A DNA stretch of 64,000 nt, taken from an uncultured Ruminococcus sp. (lineage in GTDB: Bacteria > Bacillota > Clostridia > Oscillospirales > Acutalibacteraceae). This document shows, piece after piece, positions 1 to 9,284 of this stretch. The position numbers and the translations under genes were made by a program. Below the pieces are notes generated by a model. It was not told the origin of the DNA. It was given only the letters and a program-made list of their open reading frames with translations, and made no database searches. The stretch spans positions 1 through 64,000 of the forward strand of contig CADBCC010000011.1 of NCBI GenBank assembly GCA_902793125.1. The letters are read 5' to 3'. Position 1 is the first letter of the stretch, and each line of letters starts with the position of its first letter.

Positions 1-1
1 C

Positions 2-211
2 CGCAAAATATTTTTCTTCGAAGAATCAATGGTAGCGGGCGGTATCGGAGAGTCTTTCGGATATGAGCTTAAAAAAACAGGAAAAGATTTGTTCTATAAA
101 ATACACGGAATTAAAGATACATTTGTACGCCATGAAACTGTTGAGCAGGCGCTTCGGGAATTTAAACTCGACGCCGAAGGAATGGTAGAAGTAATTAAGG
201 AATATCTATGA
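2..211 (+). CDS. dxs: 1-deoxy-D-xylulose-5-phosphate synthase, C-terminal end (partial)
   Basis: The window opens inside this gene; the frame is open from base 2 to the TGA at 209-211. The roughly 69 visible residues match the end of DXS, the transketolase-like enzyme that makes 1-deoxyxylulose 5-phosphate from pyruvate and glyceraldehyde 3-phosphate (first step of the MEP isoprenoid pathway). The FEESMVAGGIGES stretch is the usual transketolase C-domain strand, followed by a conserved short tail. Its stop overlaps the tlyA start (ATGA), the usual Clostridial dxs-tlyA linkage. The catalytic thiamine-binding domains lie outside the window. Identity is inferred from the tail plus gene order. 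Confidence 0.85.
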   Translation, partial: RKIFFFEESMVAGGIGESFGYELKKTGKDLFYKIHGIKDTFVRHETVEQALREFKLDAEGMVEVIKEYL

Positions 212-1011
212 AAAAACGCTTAGATGTACTGGTTTTTGAAAAAGGATTTGCCGAAAGCCGTGAAAAAGCCAAAGCTATAATAATGGCGGGCGATATATAT
301 GTAAATAATCAGAAAGCCGATAAATGCGGCCAGTCCTACAGTGATGACGTTGATATTGAATTCAGGGGCAAAGCTCCAAAATACGTCAGCCGCGGAGGAT
401 TGAAACTTGAAAAGGCAATTGATAATTTTAATTTGGATTTAAAAAATAAAATTACAATGGATATCGGCGCCTCAACAGGCGGTTTTACTGACTGTATGTT
501 GCAAAACGGCGCTGAAAAAGTCTATTCAATCGACGTTGGCTACGGTCAGCTTGCCTGGAAACTTCGAAACGATAAAAGAGTTATTAACCTTGAGCGTACC
601 AATATGAGAAACGTTACAAGCGCCGAGGTTCCCGATAAAATTGATTTTTTCTCAATTGATGTAAGTTTTATTTCCCTTAAACTTTTGCTTCCCGTAGCGA
701 GAGAACTGCTTAGCGAAAACGCTGAGGCTGTATGTCTTATTAAACCCCAGTTTGAGGCGGGACGTGAAAAGGTAGGGAAAAAGGGCGTAGTCCGTGATCC
801 TTCTGTTCATATTGAAGTCGTTAAGATGATATATGATTTCTGTCTTGATAACGGCTACAGCGTTCTGAATTTAGATTATTCTCCGATTAAAGGCCCCGAA
901 GGCAATATCGAATATCTTATTCATATAAAAAAATCCGACAATCCCTCGTCTTTTACCAAAACATCTCCCGAGGAGCTTGTAAAAAATTCCCATCTTGAAC
1001 TTGATAAATAA
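208..1011 (+). CDS. tlyA: TlyA family rRNA 2'-O-methyltransferase
   Basis: 267 aa, the normal length. An N-terminal S4 RNA-binding domain (about residues 1-60, beginning KKRLDVLVFEKGFAESREKA) is followed by an FtsJ/RrmJ-type Rossmann methyltransferase. The SAM-binding motif DIGASTGGFTD lies near residue 90, and IDVSFISL and LIKPQFE mark the later core strands. Family members methylate ribose 2'-OH groups of 16S and 23S rRNA; some are annotated as hemolysins for historical reasons. The start overlaps the dxs stop by four bases and nadK follows after 9 bases, so these are co-transcribed. Confidence 0.93.
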   Translation: MKKRLDVLVFEKGFAESREKAKAIIMAGDIYVNNQKADKCGQSYSDDVDIEFRGKAPKYVSRGGLKLEKAIDNFNLDLKNKITMDIGASTGGFTDCMLQNGAEKVYSIDVGYGQLAWKLRNDKRVINLERTNMRNVTSAEVPDKIDFFSIDVSFISLKLLLPVARELLSENAEAVCLIKPQFEAGREKVGKKGVVRDPSVHIEVVKMIYDFCLDNGYSVLNLDYSPIKGPEGNIEYLIHIKKSDNPSSFTKTSPEELVKNSHLELDK

Positions 1012-1020
1012 GGTGATTAA

Positions 1021-1893
1021 ATGAAAATCGCGTTAATTGTAAATACAGATAAACCGAAGGCTGTTTTATGCGCAAAAAAAATATCCGAAATTATTGTTAA
1101 TAATCAGGCTGAAATTATAACGCTGAAAAAATTCTCCGATTGCGGAATAACCGAGAACGTAAAAAACCCGCTGATTTTTAATGATTACAATTCTATGTTT
1201 TCCGCTTGCGATATAGCCGTTACTGTCGGCGGAGACGGTACAATTATCCATACCGCGAAATACGCTTCGAAATACGATAAACCGATGATAGGCGTTAATG
1301 TCGGTCGTTTAGGATTTGCGGCCGAGGTAGAACCGGATAATATTAACGACCTTGTACGTATTATTAAAGGCGATTATACGGTAAATAAAAGAATGCTGCT
1401 TGATGTAACTGTTTCGCACGCTGACGGAACTGAGGATAATTATATCGCCGTTAACGACGCTACAGTGGCGAGAGGAAGCCTTTCGAGAATAATTGATGTT
1501 TCCGTATCCCTCGATAATTCGCCTATTTCCGAATATCACGCTGACGGAATACTTTTTTCAACTCCGACAGGTTCCACAGCCTACGCGCTTTCGGCAGGAG
1601 GACCTGTAATTTCGCCTGAAATGGAATGTATCCTTTTAACTCCGATTTGTCCGCATTCCCTTATTTCAAGGTCGGTTGTTTTTGACGGCGGTTCCGTTTT
1701 GAATACTACCGTGAAAATGAGAGATAATACTCCGGCTGTCTTATCCGTAGACGGAGAAATTAACGTAGAAATCAGCTCGTCCGACGTTATAAAAATAAAA
1801 AAATCCAATGAATATCTTAAACTTATAAAGTTATACGACAGAAACTTTTATCAACTTTTGAACGAAAAACTGAAAGAGAGAAAAGCCCGATGA
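1021..1893 (+). CDS. nadK: NAD kinase (ATP-NAD kinase)
   Basis: 290 aa, typical. It phosphorylates NAD to NADP in the cytoplasm. The diagnostic GGDGT motif (VGGDGTIIHTA, near residue 70) is present. So are the NDA segment (AVNDATVARG) and the conserved glycine-rich substrate loop STPTGSTAYALSAGGP. The start is the ATG preceded by AAGGTGATTAA, a ribosome site form repeated across the window. The end overlaps argR by ATGA. It sits between tlyA and argR as in many Clostridia and Bacilli. Confidence 0.95.
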   Translation: MKIALIVNTDKPKAVLCAKKISEIIVNNQAEIITLKKFSDCGITENVKNPLIFNDYNSMFSACDIAVTVGGDGTIIHTAKYASKYDKPMIGVNVGRLGFAAEVEPDNINDLVRIIKGDYTVNKRMLLDVTVSHADGTEDNYIAVNDATVARGSLSRIIDVSVSLDNSPISEYHADGILFSTPTGSTAYALSAGGPVISPEMECILLTPICPHSLISRSVVFDGGSVLNTTVKMRDNTPAVLSVDGEINVEISSSDVIKIKKSNEYLKLIKLYDRNFYQLLNEKLKERKAR

Positions 1894-2336
1894 AAACCAG
1901 AAGACACGCAATGATTTTGGATATAATAAATGAATATCCCGTTGAAACCCAGGAAGAGCTTTTATGTAAGCTTAAAGAAAACGGATTTAACGTAACCCAG
2001 GCAACTGTTTCAAGAGATATAAAGGAACTAAGATTATTAAAATCTCTCTCCGCGGACGGAAAGTATCACTATACTTCAATTAAGAAATCATCTTCCGATA
2101 TGCAGAGTAATATGCAGAGTTTCTTTAATTCTTCCGTAATAACAGTAAAATCCGCGCAGAATATGGTTGTAATTAAAACTACCGCTGGTATCGCGAATGC
2201 TATCTGCGCTTCTATAGATAATACTGATTTTGACGGAATAGTTGGCACAATTGCCGGTGATGATACTATTTTTATTGTTTGCTCTGACGAAAACAGCGCT
2301 TCGGCGCTTGTAATAGATTTAAAAAAATTTTTATAA
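1890..2336 (+). CDS. argR: Arginine repressor ArgR
   Basis: 148 aa, full length. The N-terminal winged helix-turn-helix (about residues 1-70) contains the family pattern around QATVSRDIKELRLL. The C-terminal hexamerisation and arginine-binding domain carries GTIAGDDTIFIV, where the two Asp residues contact arginine in the family. It controls arginine biosynthesis or catabolism genes, none of which lie in this window. It is translationally coupled to nadK (ATGA overlap) and followed 9 bases later by recN, the conserved argR-recN pair. Confidence 0.94.
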   Translation: MKTRRHAMILDIINEYPVETQEELLCKLKENGFNVTQATVSRDIKELRLLKSLSADGKYHYTSIKKSSSDMQSNMQSFFNSSVITVKSAQNMVVIKTTAGIANAICASIDNTDFDGIVGTIAGDDTIFIVCSDENSASALVIDLKKFL

Positions 2337-2345
2337 AGGATAAAT

Positions 2346-4004
2346 ATGCTTAATTCATTATTTATTGAAAATATCGCTGTTATTGAAAAATCCGAAATTG
2401 AATTATTTTCTGGACTCAATATTCTTACAGGCGAAACCGGAGCCGGTAAGAGTATTGTTATTGACGCAATTAACGCTATTTTAGGAAAACGTACAAGCCG
2501 TGAATTGATCAGAAACGGCGCCGAAATCGCTACGGTGTACGCTTCGTTTTCCGAAGTTAATGATATAGTTAAACAAAAACTTGATGATAACGGATACTCT
2601 TTAGAGGACGACGAGCTTATAATAAGCCGTACAATGTCTGTTTCGGGCAAGAATAATTGCCGTATTAACGGACGTCCCGCGAATGTATCTTTCTTAAAGG
2701 AATTAGGACTTAATTTAATTAATATCCACGGCCAGCACGAAAGCTATGAGCTTTTTTCTCCCGAAACTCATATTAAATATATTGATAATTTAGCTGGAAA
2801 TTCTGAACTTATAAACGAATACAAAGAAAAGTATAAGAATTATAAGCAACTGAAAAAACAGCTTAACGATTTTCTGAAAAGCGAATCTAACCGCGAACAG
2901 CGTATTGAAGTTCTCGGCTTTCAGGTTGAGGAGCTTGAAAACGCCGATATAAAAATCGGTGAAACCGAGGAGCTTAACGAGGAAAGACGTATCCTTATGA
3001 ATGTTGAAAAGGTTACTTCCGAGCTTCATAAAGCAAAAAATATTTTAGACGGAAGTTCTACATCGGGCGTAACCGATAAGCTTGATGATGTAGTAACTTC
3101 TTTGCAAAAAGCTTCCGATTTAAACCCGTCTTTATCGGAAATTTTTAATCGAATTAATGATTTATATTATGAGCTTCAGGATTGCTCAAACGAGATTTCC
3201 GATTCTATTGACGAGATTGAGGAAAACCCTTACCGCCTTGAAGAAATTGAACAGCGGCTCGATTTGCTAAATAAACTTTCGAGAAAATACGGCAAGGACG
3301 AGGAAGAAATACTTGAATTTTTGGAGAACGCTAAGGTTGAACTTAATAAACTGCTTAAATTCGACGAGAACGCAGGCGAGTTAAAAGCTCTGTGCGATAA
3401 ATCCGAATCCGAGGCAAAAGCTTTAGCCGACAGGCTTTCGGATGTAAGAAAGAATACCGCTGAAGAATTTGAGAAAAAAGTAAAAAAAGAGATGGCATAT
3501 CTTGATATGCCGAACGTTGAGATTGTTGTTTCCGTTAATAACTGCGGGCTCGGCGAAATCGGACAGGATGACGTTGAAATTTTAATCTCGGCTAACCCCG
3601 GTGAAGATCCTAAGCCTGTTTCGAAAATCGCTTCGGGCGGCGAGCTGTCAAGAATGATGCTCGCGATTAAAACAGTTTTAGCTTCTACCGATTTAATTGA
3701 TACTCTTATTTTTGACGAAGTGGATACGGGAGTCTCGGGCTCCGCGGCGCAGAAAGTAGGTATGAAACTGAAAGAGGTATCAAAATCACGCCAGGTAATC
3801 TGCGTTACACACCAGGCTCAGATAGCCGCTTTGGCGGACAGTCACTTCCTGATTTCAAAATCAGTAAGGGATAACAGAACTTATACCGATATAAAACTGC
3901 TGAATTACGACGGACGTCTTAATGAATTAGCGCGTATTTTGGGCGGCGTTGAAATTTCGGATACAGCGCTTGCTCACGCTGAAAAACTTATGAATGATAA
4001 TTGA
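2346..4004 (+). CDS. recN: DNA repair protein RecN
   Basis: 552 aa, an SMC-like ATPase of double-strand-break repair. Walker A is GETGAGKS near residue 30. A long coiled-coil middle (about 150-370) is rich in Lys, Glu and Leu. The C-terminal ABC signature SGGELSRMMLAIK is followed by Walker B LIFDEVDTGVSG and a late His switch (VTHQAQIAALAD). The start is the ATG after AAAGGATAAAT. It lies between argR and recJ in an uninterrupted + strand run, consistent with a repair sub-operon. Confidence 0.95.
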   Translation: MLNSLFIENIAVIEKSEIELFSGLNILTGETGAGKSIVIDAINAILGKRTSRELIRNGAEIATVYASFSEVNDIVKQKLDDNGYSLEDDELIISRTMSVSGKNNCRINGRPANVSFLKELGLNLINIHGQHESYELFSPETHIKYIDNLAGNSELINEYKEKYKNYKQLKKQLNDFLKSESNREQRIEVLGFQVEELENADIKIGETEELNEERRILMNVEKVTSELHKAKNILDGSSTSGVTDKLDDVVTSLQKASDLNPSLSEIFNRINDLYYELQDCSNEISDSIDEIEENPYRLEEIEQRLDLLNKLSRKYGKDEEEILEFLENAKVELNKLLKFDENAGELKALCDKSESEAKALADRLSDVRKNTAEEFEKKVKKEMAYLDMPNVEIVVSVNNCGLGEIGQDDVEILISANPGEDPKPVSKIASGGELSRMMLAIKTVLASTDLIDTLIFDEVDTGVSGSAAQKVGMKLKEVSKSRQVICVTHQAQIAALADSHFLISKSVRDNRTYTDIKLLNYDGRLNELARILGGVEISDTALAHAEKLMNDN

Positions 4005-4017
4005 AAGGTAAAGAATA

Positions 4018-6069
4018 ATGAAAAAATGGTCTGTTGCAAAATTGAATAAAGAGAAAGCAAAGGCCATTTCCGAAAGATATGACCTTCCTCCGATTATTGC
4101 CGCTTTACTCGAAATAAGGGGCATTGTCACCGAGGATGAGATAAACAGGTTCTTGTTTGACGACAGTTCTATCGACAGTCCTTTTGAGATTAAAGATATG
4201 GAAATTGCCGCCGAACGTGTTAAAAAAGCTCTTGAAAATAATGAGAAAATCTGTGTTTACGGTGACTATGACGCCGACGGTGTAACATCTACAGCTCTTC
4301 TTTATTCGTATCTTGAAACAATCGGAGCGAATGTTATGTATTATATTCCGAGCCGTGAAAGCGAAGGCTACGGAATGAATAAGAACGCTGTAAAATCTCT
4401 TTCGGAAAAAGATGTAGGTCTTATAATTACGGTTGATAACGGTATTTCCGCTGTTGAGGAAATCGCTTACGCGTCCGAATTAGGAATAGATACAGTTGTT
4501 ACCGACCATCATATGCCGGGTGAAAAGCTCCCGGATGCCGAGGCGGTTGTTGATTTGCACCGTCCCGATTGTGAAAGCAGATTTAAATATATCTCGGGAG
4601 TCGGCGTCGCTTTTAAGCTTGTAATGGCAATAGAAGGCGAATACGCTGATGTTGATATGCTTTTGGATAATTATTCCGACCTTCTTTCAATAGGAACAAT
4701 CGGAGATATTATGCCTTTGATTGATGAAAACCGCGTATTCGTAAAAAGAGGGCTTAAACATATTAACAACGGCGACCGTTTGGGTATTGCTTCTTTGGTC
4801 GAGCACGCGGGACTTTCCGAAAAGAATATTACCGCCGGCAACGTTTCGTTCGGTATTGTTCCGAGAATAAACGCCGTAGGCCGTTTGGGACGGTCCGACG
4901 ACTGCGTAAATATGCTTATCACCGATGAAACCGCTAAAGCGGATGAAATCGCCCTTAAACTAAGCGATGATAATTCGGAACGCCAGAAAATCGAAAAAGA
5001 GATTGTTGAAAAGATTAATTTTCTTATCGCTAAGAATCCTTCTCTTGTCTGGGACAGAGTTCTTATTATAAACGGAAAAGACTGGCACCAGGGAGTTATC
5101 GGAATTGTAAGTTCACGCCTTAAAGAAATATACGGAAAACCCTGTATTGTTCTTTCCGAAAACGACGGAGTTTGTAAAGGTTCGGGAAGAAGTGTCGAAG
5201 GCTTTGATTTGTGGGAAGCTGTGAACGCCTGCGCGCCGCTGCTTGACCATTTCGGCGGCCATCCTATGGCGGTCGGTCTCGGCCTTGAAAGCGGAAAAAT
5301 TGAACAGTTCAGACGCGAAATAAACGAATACGCTTCAAAAATTGATATGCCTTACGATGTGCTTAAAGTTGATTGTAAGCTTAATCCCGCGTTTATCGAC
5401 GTCGAGCTGGCAAAGTCGCTTACGTATCTTCAGCCTTTCGGAGCGGGGAATCCGACGCCCGTTTTCGGAATTGCAGGTCTCAGAATTAAAAATATAACTC
5501 CGCTTTCCAATAACAAACATATCAGAATTACATTTGTAAGCGGAAATAATTATATTCAGGCGCTTAAATTCAACTGTTCAACATTCGACTTTCCTTATAA
5601 AACAGGCGATGTTGTTGATGTTGCCGTTACTTTGGATGTGAATGTTTATAAGAATAATGAGTCGCTTTCGGTAATAATTAAAGATATAAAATACTCGGAT
5701 ACCGATTATTCTCTGTATATAGACAGCCTTAGAATTTTTGAGCATTTCTGTTCGGGCGAACAGCTTGAAATTTCCGAGCTGAAAACAATAATACCCGACA
5801 GAAATGATTTTGCCGAGGTATACAGGTATTTAAAGAGTGAAAAGAATACGGAAAATATCTCTTTGGATATTATACTTAATAAGCTTTCCCAATCTATTAC
5901 ATACGGAAAGTTAAAAGTAATTCTTGAAGCTATGAACGAGCTTTCGCTTATAGCGCTTTACGAGGATATGTATACTGTAAGAATAAAAATACTTGAGGTT
6001 AATAATAAAGTTAACCTTGAAGACGCGTCAATAATTAAATCTTTAAAGGAGGTGTACCGAAATGAGTAA
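4018..6069 (+). CDS. recJ: Single-stranded-DNA-specific exonuclease RecJ
   Basis: 683 aa. The DHH phosphoesterase domain shows the metal-binding motifs YGDYDADGVTS (about residue 80) and VTDHHMPGE (about residue 163). The DHHA1 domain carries GSGRSVEGFDL and FGGHPMAVGLGL, and an OB-fold domain lies near 450-550. A further C-terminal extension of about 100 residues makes it longer than E. coli RecJ, as in other Firmicutes. It degrades ssDNA 5' to 3' in recombination and mismatch repair. Its last 8 bases overlap the rel start, and GGAGGTG inside its 3' end is the rel ribosome site. Confidence 0.93.
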   Translation: MKKWSVAKLNKEKAKAISERYDLPPIIAALLEIRGIVTEDEINRFLFDDSSIDSPFEIKDMEIAAERVKKALENNEKICVYGDYDADGVTSTALLYSYLETIGANVMYYIPSRESEGYGMNKNAVKSLSEKDVGLIITVDNGISAVEEIAYASELGIDTVVTDHHMPGEKLPDAEAVVDLHRPDCESRFKYISGVGVAFKLVMAIEGEYADVDMLLDNYSDLLSIGTIGDIMPLIDENRVFVKRGLKHINNGDRLGIASLVEHAGLSEKNITAGNVSFGIVPRINAVGRLGRSDDCVNMLITDETAKADEIALKLSDDNSERQKIEKEIVEKINFLIAKNPSLVWDRVLIINGKDWHQGVIGIVSSRLKEIYGKPCIVLSENDGVCKGSGRSVEGFDLWEAVNACAPLLDHFGGHPMAVGLGLESGKIEQFRREINEYASKIDMPYDVLKVDCKLNPAFIDVELAKSLTYLQPFGAGNPTPVFGIAGLRIKNITPLSNNKHIRITFVSGNNYIQALKFNCSTFDFPYKTGDVVDVAVTLDVNVYKNNESLSVIIKDIKYSDTDYSLYIDSLRIFEHFCSGEQLEISELKTIIPDRNDFAEVYRYLKSEKNTENISLDIILNKLSQSITYGKLKVILEAMNELSLIALYEDMYTVRIKILEVNNKVNLEDASIIKSLKEVYRNE

Positions 6070-8169
6070 ATTTGATGATACAGTTCATTACCAGGATTAT
6101 GAAAACCTGCTTTCAATTCTGAAAAAAAGCAACAATAATTATGATTTGCGTAAAATTCAAAAAGCCTATGCTTTAGCCGAAAAGGCTCACGGCGACCAGA
6201 GACGAGTTTCGGGAATACCTTTTATCCTGCATCCGACTTCCGTTGCCTGTATCGTCGCTCAATTCGGTATGGACTCCGACAGCGTTATCGCTTCGCTTTT
6301 ACACGATGTTGTTGAGGATACTGAATTTGACCTTAAATATATCCGCAAGGAATTCGGAAAAGATGTCGCTACTATAGTTGACGGCGTTACTAAAATCTCA
6401 AAAATCAAACTTTATTCGCGTGAGGAACAGCAGGCTGAAAACGTCCGCAAAATGCTTATCGCTATGTCGAACGATATACGCGTAATTATCGTTAAGCTTG
6501 CCGACAGGCTTCATAATATGCGTACAATTGAGTGTATGAAAGAGCAGAAACGCCGTGATAAATCGCGCTAGGCTACAAGGAAATTGAGGACGCTCTGTTG
6601 CTTAAAGAAAACGAGAGAGATCGTTTTATTGAGAGAAAGAAAAAGGAAATTCTGAAAGCTTCAAAGCTTCCTAACAGTAAAATTACCGTTTACGGACGTG
6701 TAAAAAGCATTAACAGTATTTACCGTAAAACATTTTTAAGAGGAAAAACTCTTGACGAAATTTACGACTTTTTCGCTCTTAGAATTATTGTTGACGATAT
6801 AAAGGACTGTTATAATCTTCTCGGTGTAATCCACGATTTGTTTACGCCGATCCCGCGCCGTTTTAAGGATTATATTTCAACTCCCAAGCCCAATATGTAC
6901 CAGTCTTTACACACAACCGTAATAGATAAGGACGGTATTCCTTTTGAGGTTCAGATAAGAACCTGGGAAATGCACCAGACCGCCGAAAACGGAATCGCGG
7001 CGCACTGGAAATATAAACTCGGCTTTACCCGCATTGTCAATAATAAGAAGGCAAAGGAACTTGACGATAATATCAACCGTATTAAAGATGTACTTAAAGC
7101 ACAGATTGATACCGACGACTCGACTGATATTATCCGTAATATACGCAACGACTTTTCACAGCATGACGTATATGTATTCTCCCCGAAGGGTGATGTGTTC
7201 AGCCTGCCCCAGGATTCAACGGTAATAGACCTCGCTTATCTTATTCATACCGAAGTCGGCAACCATATGGTAGGCGCGAAGGTTGACCACCGTATTGTTC
7301 CGATTGATTATAAACTCAATACAGGCGAAATCTGCGAGATTCTTACGCAGAAAGACAGCCATCCGAGAAGAGACTGGCTCGACATATGTAAGACTTCGTC
7401 CGCCCGTTCAAAAATCAGACAATGGTTTAAACACGAAAAGCGTGACGAGAACATTATCGAAGGTAAGATGATGCTTGAGCGCGAGCTTAAAAGAAGTAAT
7501 ATTTCTCTTACCGACGAAGGTCTCGAGGAACTTCTCCAGTTTATGCTCAAGAAGAATAAGTTTAATACCGTGGAAGACTTGTACGCTTCAATCGGTTACG
7601 GCGGAATCCAGCTGTGGAAAGTTCTTCCGAGAATAAAGGAAGAATATAATACCAAGTTTAAAAAAGACGAAGAAACAGAACCCGTAATTATCCAAAAAAC
7701 TCCGAAACGCAAAAACAGCAACTCTGGCGTAGTGGTAGAGGGTATGGAAGATTGCCTTGTGAAATTCGCTCAATGCTGTAATCCGCTTCCGGGTGACGAG
7801 ATTATAGGTTATATAACCCGCGGTTTCGGCGTATCAATTCATAAGCGCCATTGCACCAATATTCCCGAGGACCTTACAAAAGTTGAGGAACCCGAGAGAT
7901 ATGTAAATGTCCGCTGGGAAGAAAATATAAACGACAGCTTCCATTCAACACTCGAAATAATTTGTTCGGACCGTACGGGAGTACTTGCGGACGTCACAAT
8001 CGCGCTTTCCTCTATGAGAATATTTATCAACAGCCTGAACTCTCGCTCAATAGGCGAGGGGAGAGCAATTGTTACAGCTACCATAGATGTATTTAACCGT
8101 GAACATCTTGATACAATTATTAAAAGACTACAGTCTTTAAACGAGGTTATTTCAATTAAAAGATTCTAA
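6062..8169 (+). pseudogene. rel: RelA/SpoT-type (p)ppGpp synthetase/hydrolase, broken by an internal deletion and frame change
   Basis: Two fragments together give nearly a full Rel protein. 6062-6571 encodes the HD hydrolase domain (HGDQRRVSG, LLHDVVEDT, KLADRLHNMRT) and stops at TAG 6569-6571. From about 6571 a different frame (longest ORF 6598-8169) resumes at GYKEIEDAL. It carries the synthetase domain (RFKDYISTPKPNMYQSLHTT), the TGS domain, the CC/zinc segment (FAQCCNPLPGDEI) and the ACT domain. Compared with B. subtilis Rel, the hinge after QRR (ETLEIFAPLAHRLG to YLNP), about 32-35 residues, is missing at the join. The deletion is not a multiple of three. If real, no intact long Rel is made here; it could instead be a sequence join error. 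See the CTAG finding. Confidence 0.9.
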
Positions 8170-8187
8170 ATTCGGAAAGGAATACTT

Positions 8188-8640
8188 ATGAGAGTTGTTT
8201 TACAGCGCGTCAGTAAATGTTCGGTAGATATTGAAGGAAAAAGAGTATCGGAAATAAAAAACGGATTTCTTATCCTCCTTGGAATAAAAGACGGAGATGA
8301 AGAATCCGACGCTGTAAAATTGGCGAAAAAGATTTCCGGACTTCGGATTTTTACAGACGAAAACGATAAGATGAATCTGTCTTTAGCCGATGTTAACGGC
8401 AGTGTTACAGTCGTTTCCAATTTTACGCTTTACGCCGATTGCTCCCACGGCAGACGCCCGAGCTTTGTTAAAGCCGCGCGTCCCGAAGTTTCAAACCCTC
8501 TTTATGAATTTTTCTGTGAACAACTAAGGAAAAACGGGGTAGAGGATGTACAGACAGGCGAATTCGGAGCGGATATGCAGGTTGAGCTGTGCAACGACGG
8601 TCCCGTAACACTCGTAATTGATTCCGATGATTTAAAATAA
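8188..8640 (+). CDS. dtd: D-aminoacyl-tRNA deacylase
   Basis: 150 aa, exactly the family size. It cleaves D-amino acids (and glycine from tRNA-Ala) off mischarged tRNA. The two family signatures are present: SNFTLYADCSHGRRPSF, a variant of the SQxTLxxDxxKGxRPSF motif, and GPVTLVID, carrying the Gly-cisPro loop. It follows rel by 18 bases with its own GGAAAGGAAT ribosome site; rel-dtd adjacency is common in Firmicutes. The substitution of SQ by SN is minor. Confidence 0.95.
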   Translation: MRVVLQRVSKCSVDIEGKRVSEIKNGFLILLGIKDGDEESDAVKLAKKISGLRIFTDENDKMNLSLADVNGSVTVVSNFTLYADCSHGRRPSFVKAARPEVSNPLYEFFCEQLRKNGVEDVQTGEFGADMQVELCNDGPVTLVIDSDDLK

Positions 8641-8657
8641 ATTGAAAGGTTATTAAA

Positions 8658-9284
8658 ATGACTGATATAAAAGTTTATCCCGTAACCGAGATAATGACCA
8701 ACTGCTACCTTATTACCGATAAGGATACAGGTTATATGGCGGTTGTCGATCCCGGAGGAAAAAGCGAAAAGTTGATTGATGATATTAAAAGCGGCGGCGA
8801 ACTTAAATATGTAATTCTAACACACGGTCACTATGACCATATCGGCTACGCTAAACAGCTTGCTTCAATGTTTATCGCTGAGATAATCTGCGGCGAATAT
8901 ACGAATGAATTTTTGAATAATAACTTACTTAACCACAGCGCTTTTCATCCTGATTTTAATATTGAGCCTTTCAGCGGAGATATTATTTTAAGCGATGGCG
9001 ACTGTTTCAATCTCGGAAAAACCTGTATTAAATATATTTATACTCCGGGACATACAAAGGACAGCGGATGTTATATTTTTGATAATAATATAATAACGGG
9101 AGATACTCTTTTTCGCGAGTCATTCGGAAGAACCGATCTCCCTACGGGTAATGACGATGATATGATTAATTCAATAAGACGTTTAAAAAATATTGACGGT
9201 AATTATATTGTCTATCCCGGCCACGGAATGATGTCCGACCTCGATTTTGAGAGAAAATATAATTATCTTATGGTAAGAGTATGA
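8658..9284 (+). CDS. MBL-fold metallo-hydrolase (glyoxalase II-like)
   Basis: 208 aa. The metallo-beta-lactamase fold signature HGHYDHIG (about residue 55) supplies the HxHxDH metal ligands. The later ligands are His in TPGHTKDS, Asp in ITGDTLF and His in YPGHG. Family members related to YqgX are hydroxyacylglutathione hydrolase-like; the substrate cannot be read from the sequence. The gene lies between dtd and hemZ, the usual position in Clostridia, and overlaps hemZ by four bases, so the three are likely one transcript. Confidence 0.9.
   Translation: MTDIKVYPVTEIMTNCYLITDKDTGYMAVVDPGGKSEKLIDDIKSGGELKYVILTHGHYDHIGYAKQLASMFIAEIICGEYTNEFLNNNLLNHSAFHPDFNIEPFSGDIILSDGDCFNLGKTCIKYIYTPGHTKDSGCYIFDNNIITGDTLFRESFGRTDLPTGNDDDMINSIRRLKNIDGNYIVYPGHGMMSDLDFERKYNYLMVRV

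Noticed and set aside
2069..2650. 193-residue frame on the - strand across argR and recN
   Set aside because: Ser/Ile/Leu-rich antisense shadow with no ribosome site; both + strand genes are certain.
6541..6600. Programmed frameshift or UAG (pyrrolysine) readthrough joining the two rel halves
   Set aside because: Readthrough at TAG 6569 stays in the wrong frame, and a -1 shift would still leave about 33 conserved residues missing. No slippery heptamer is seen.
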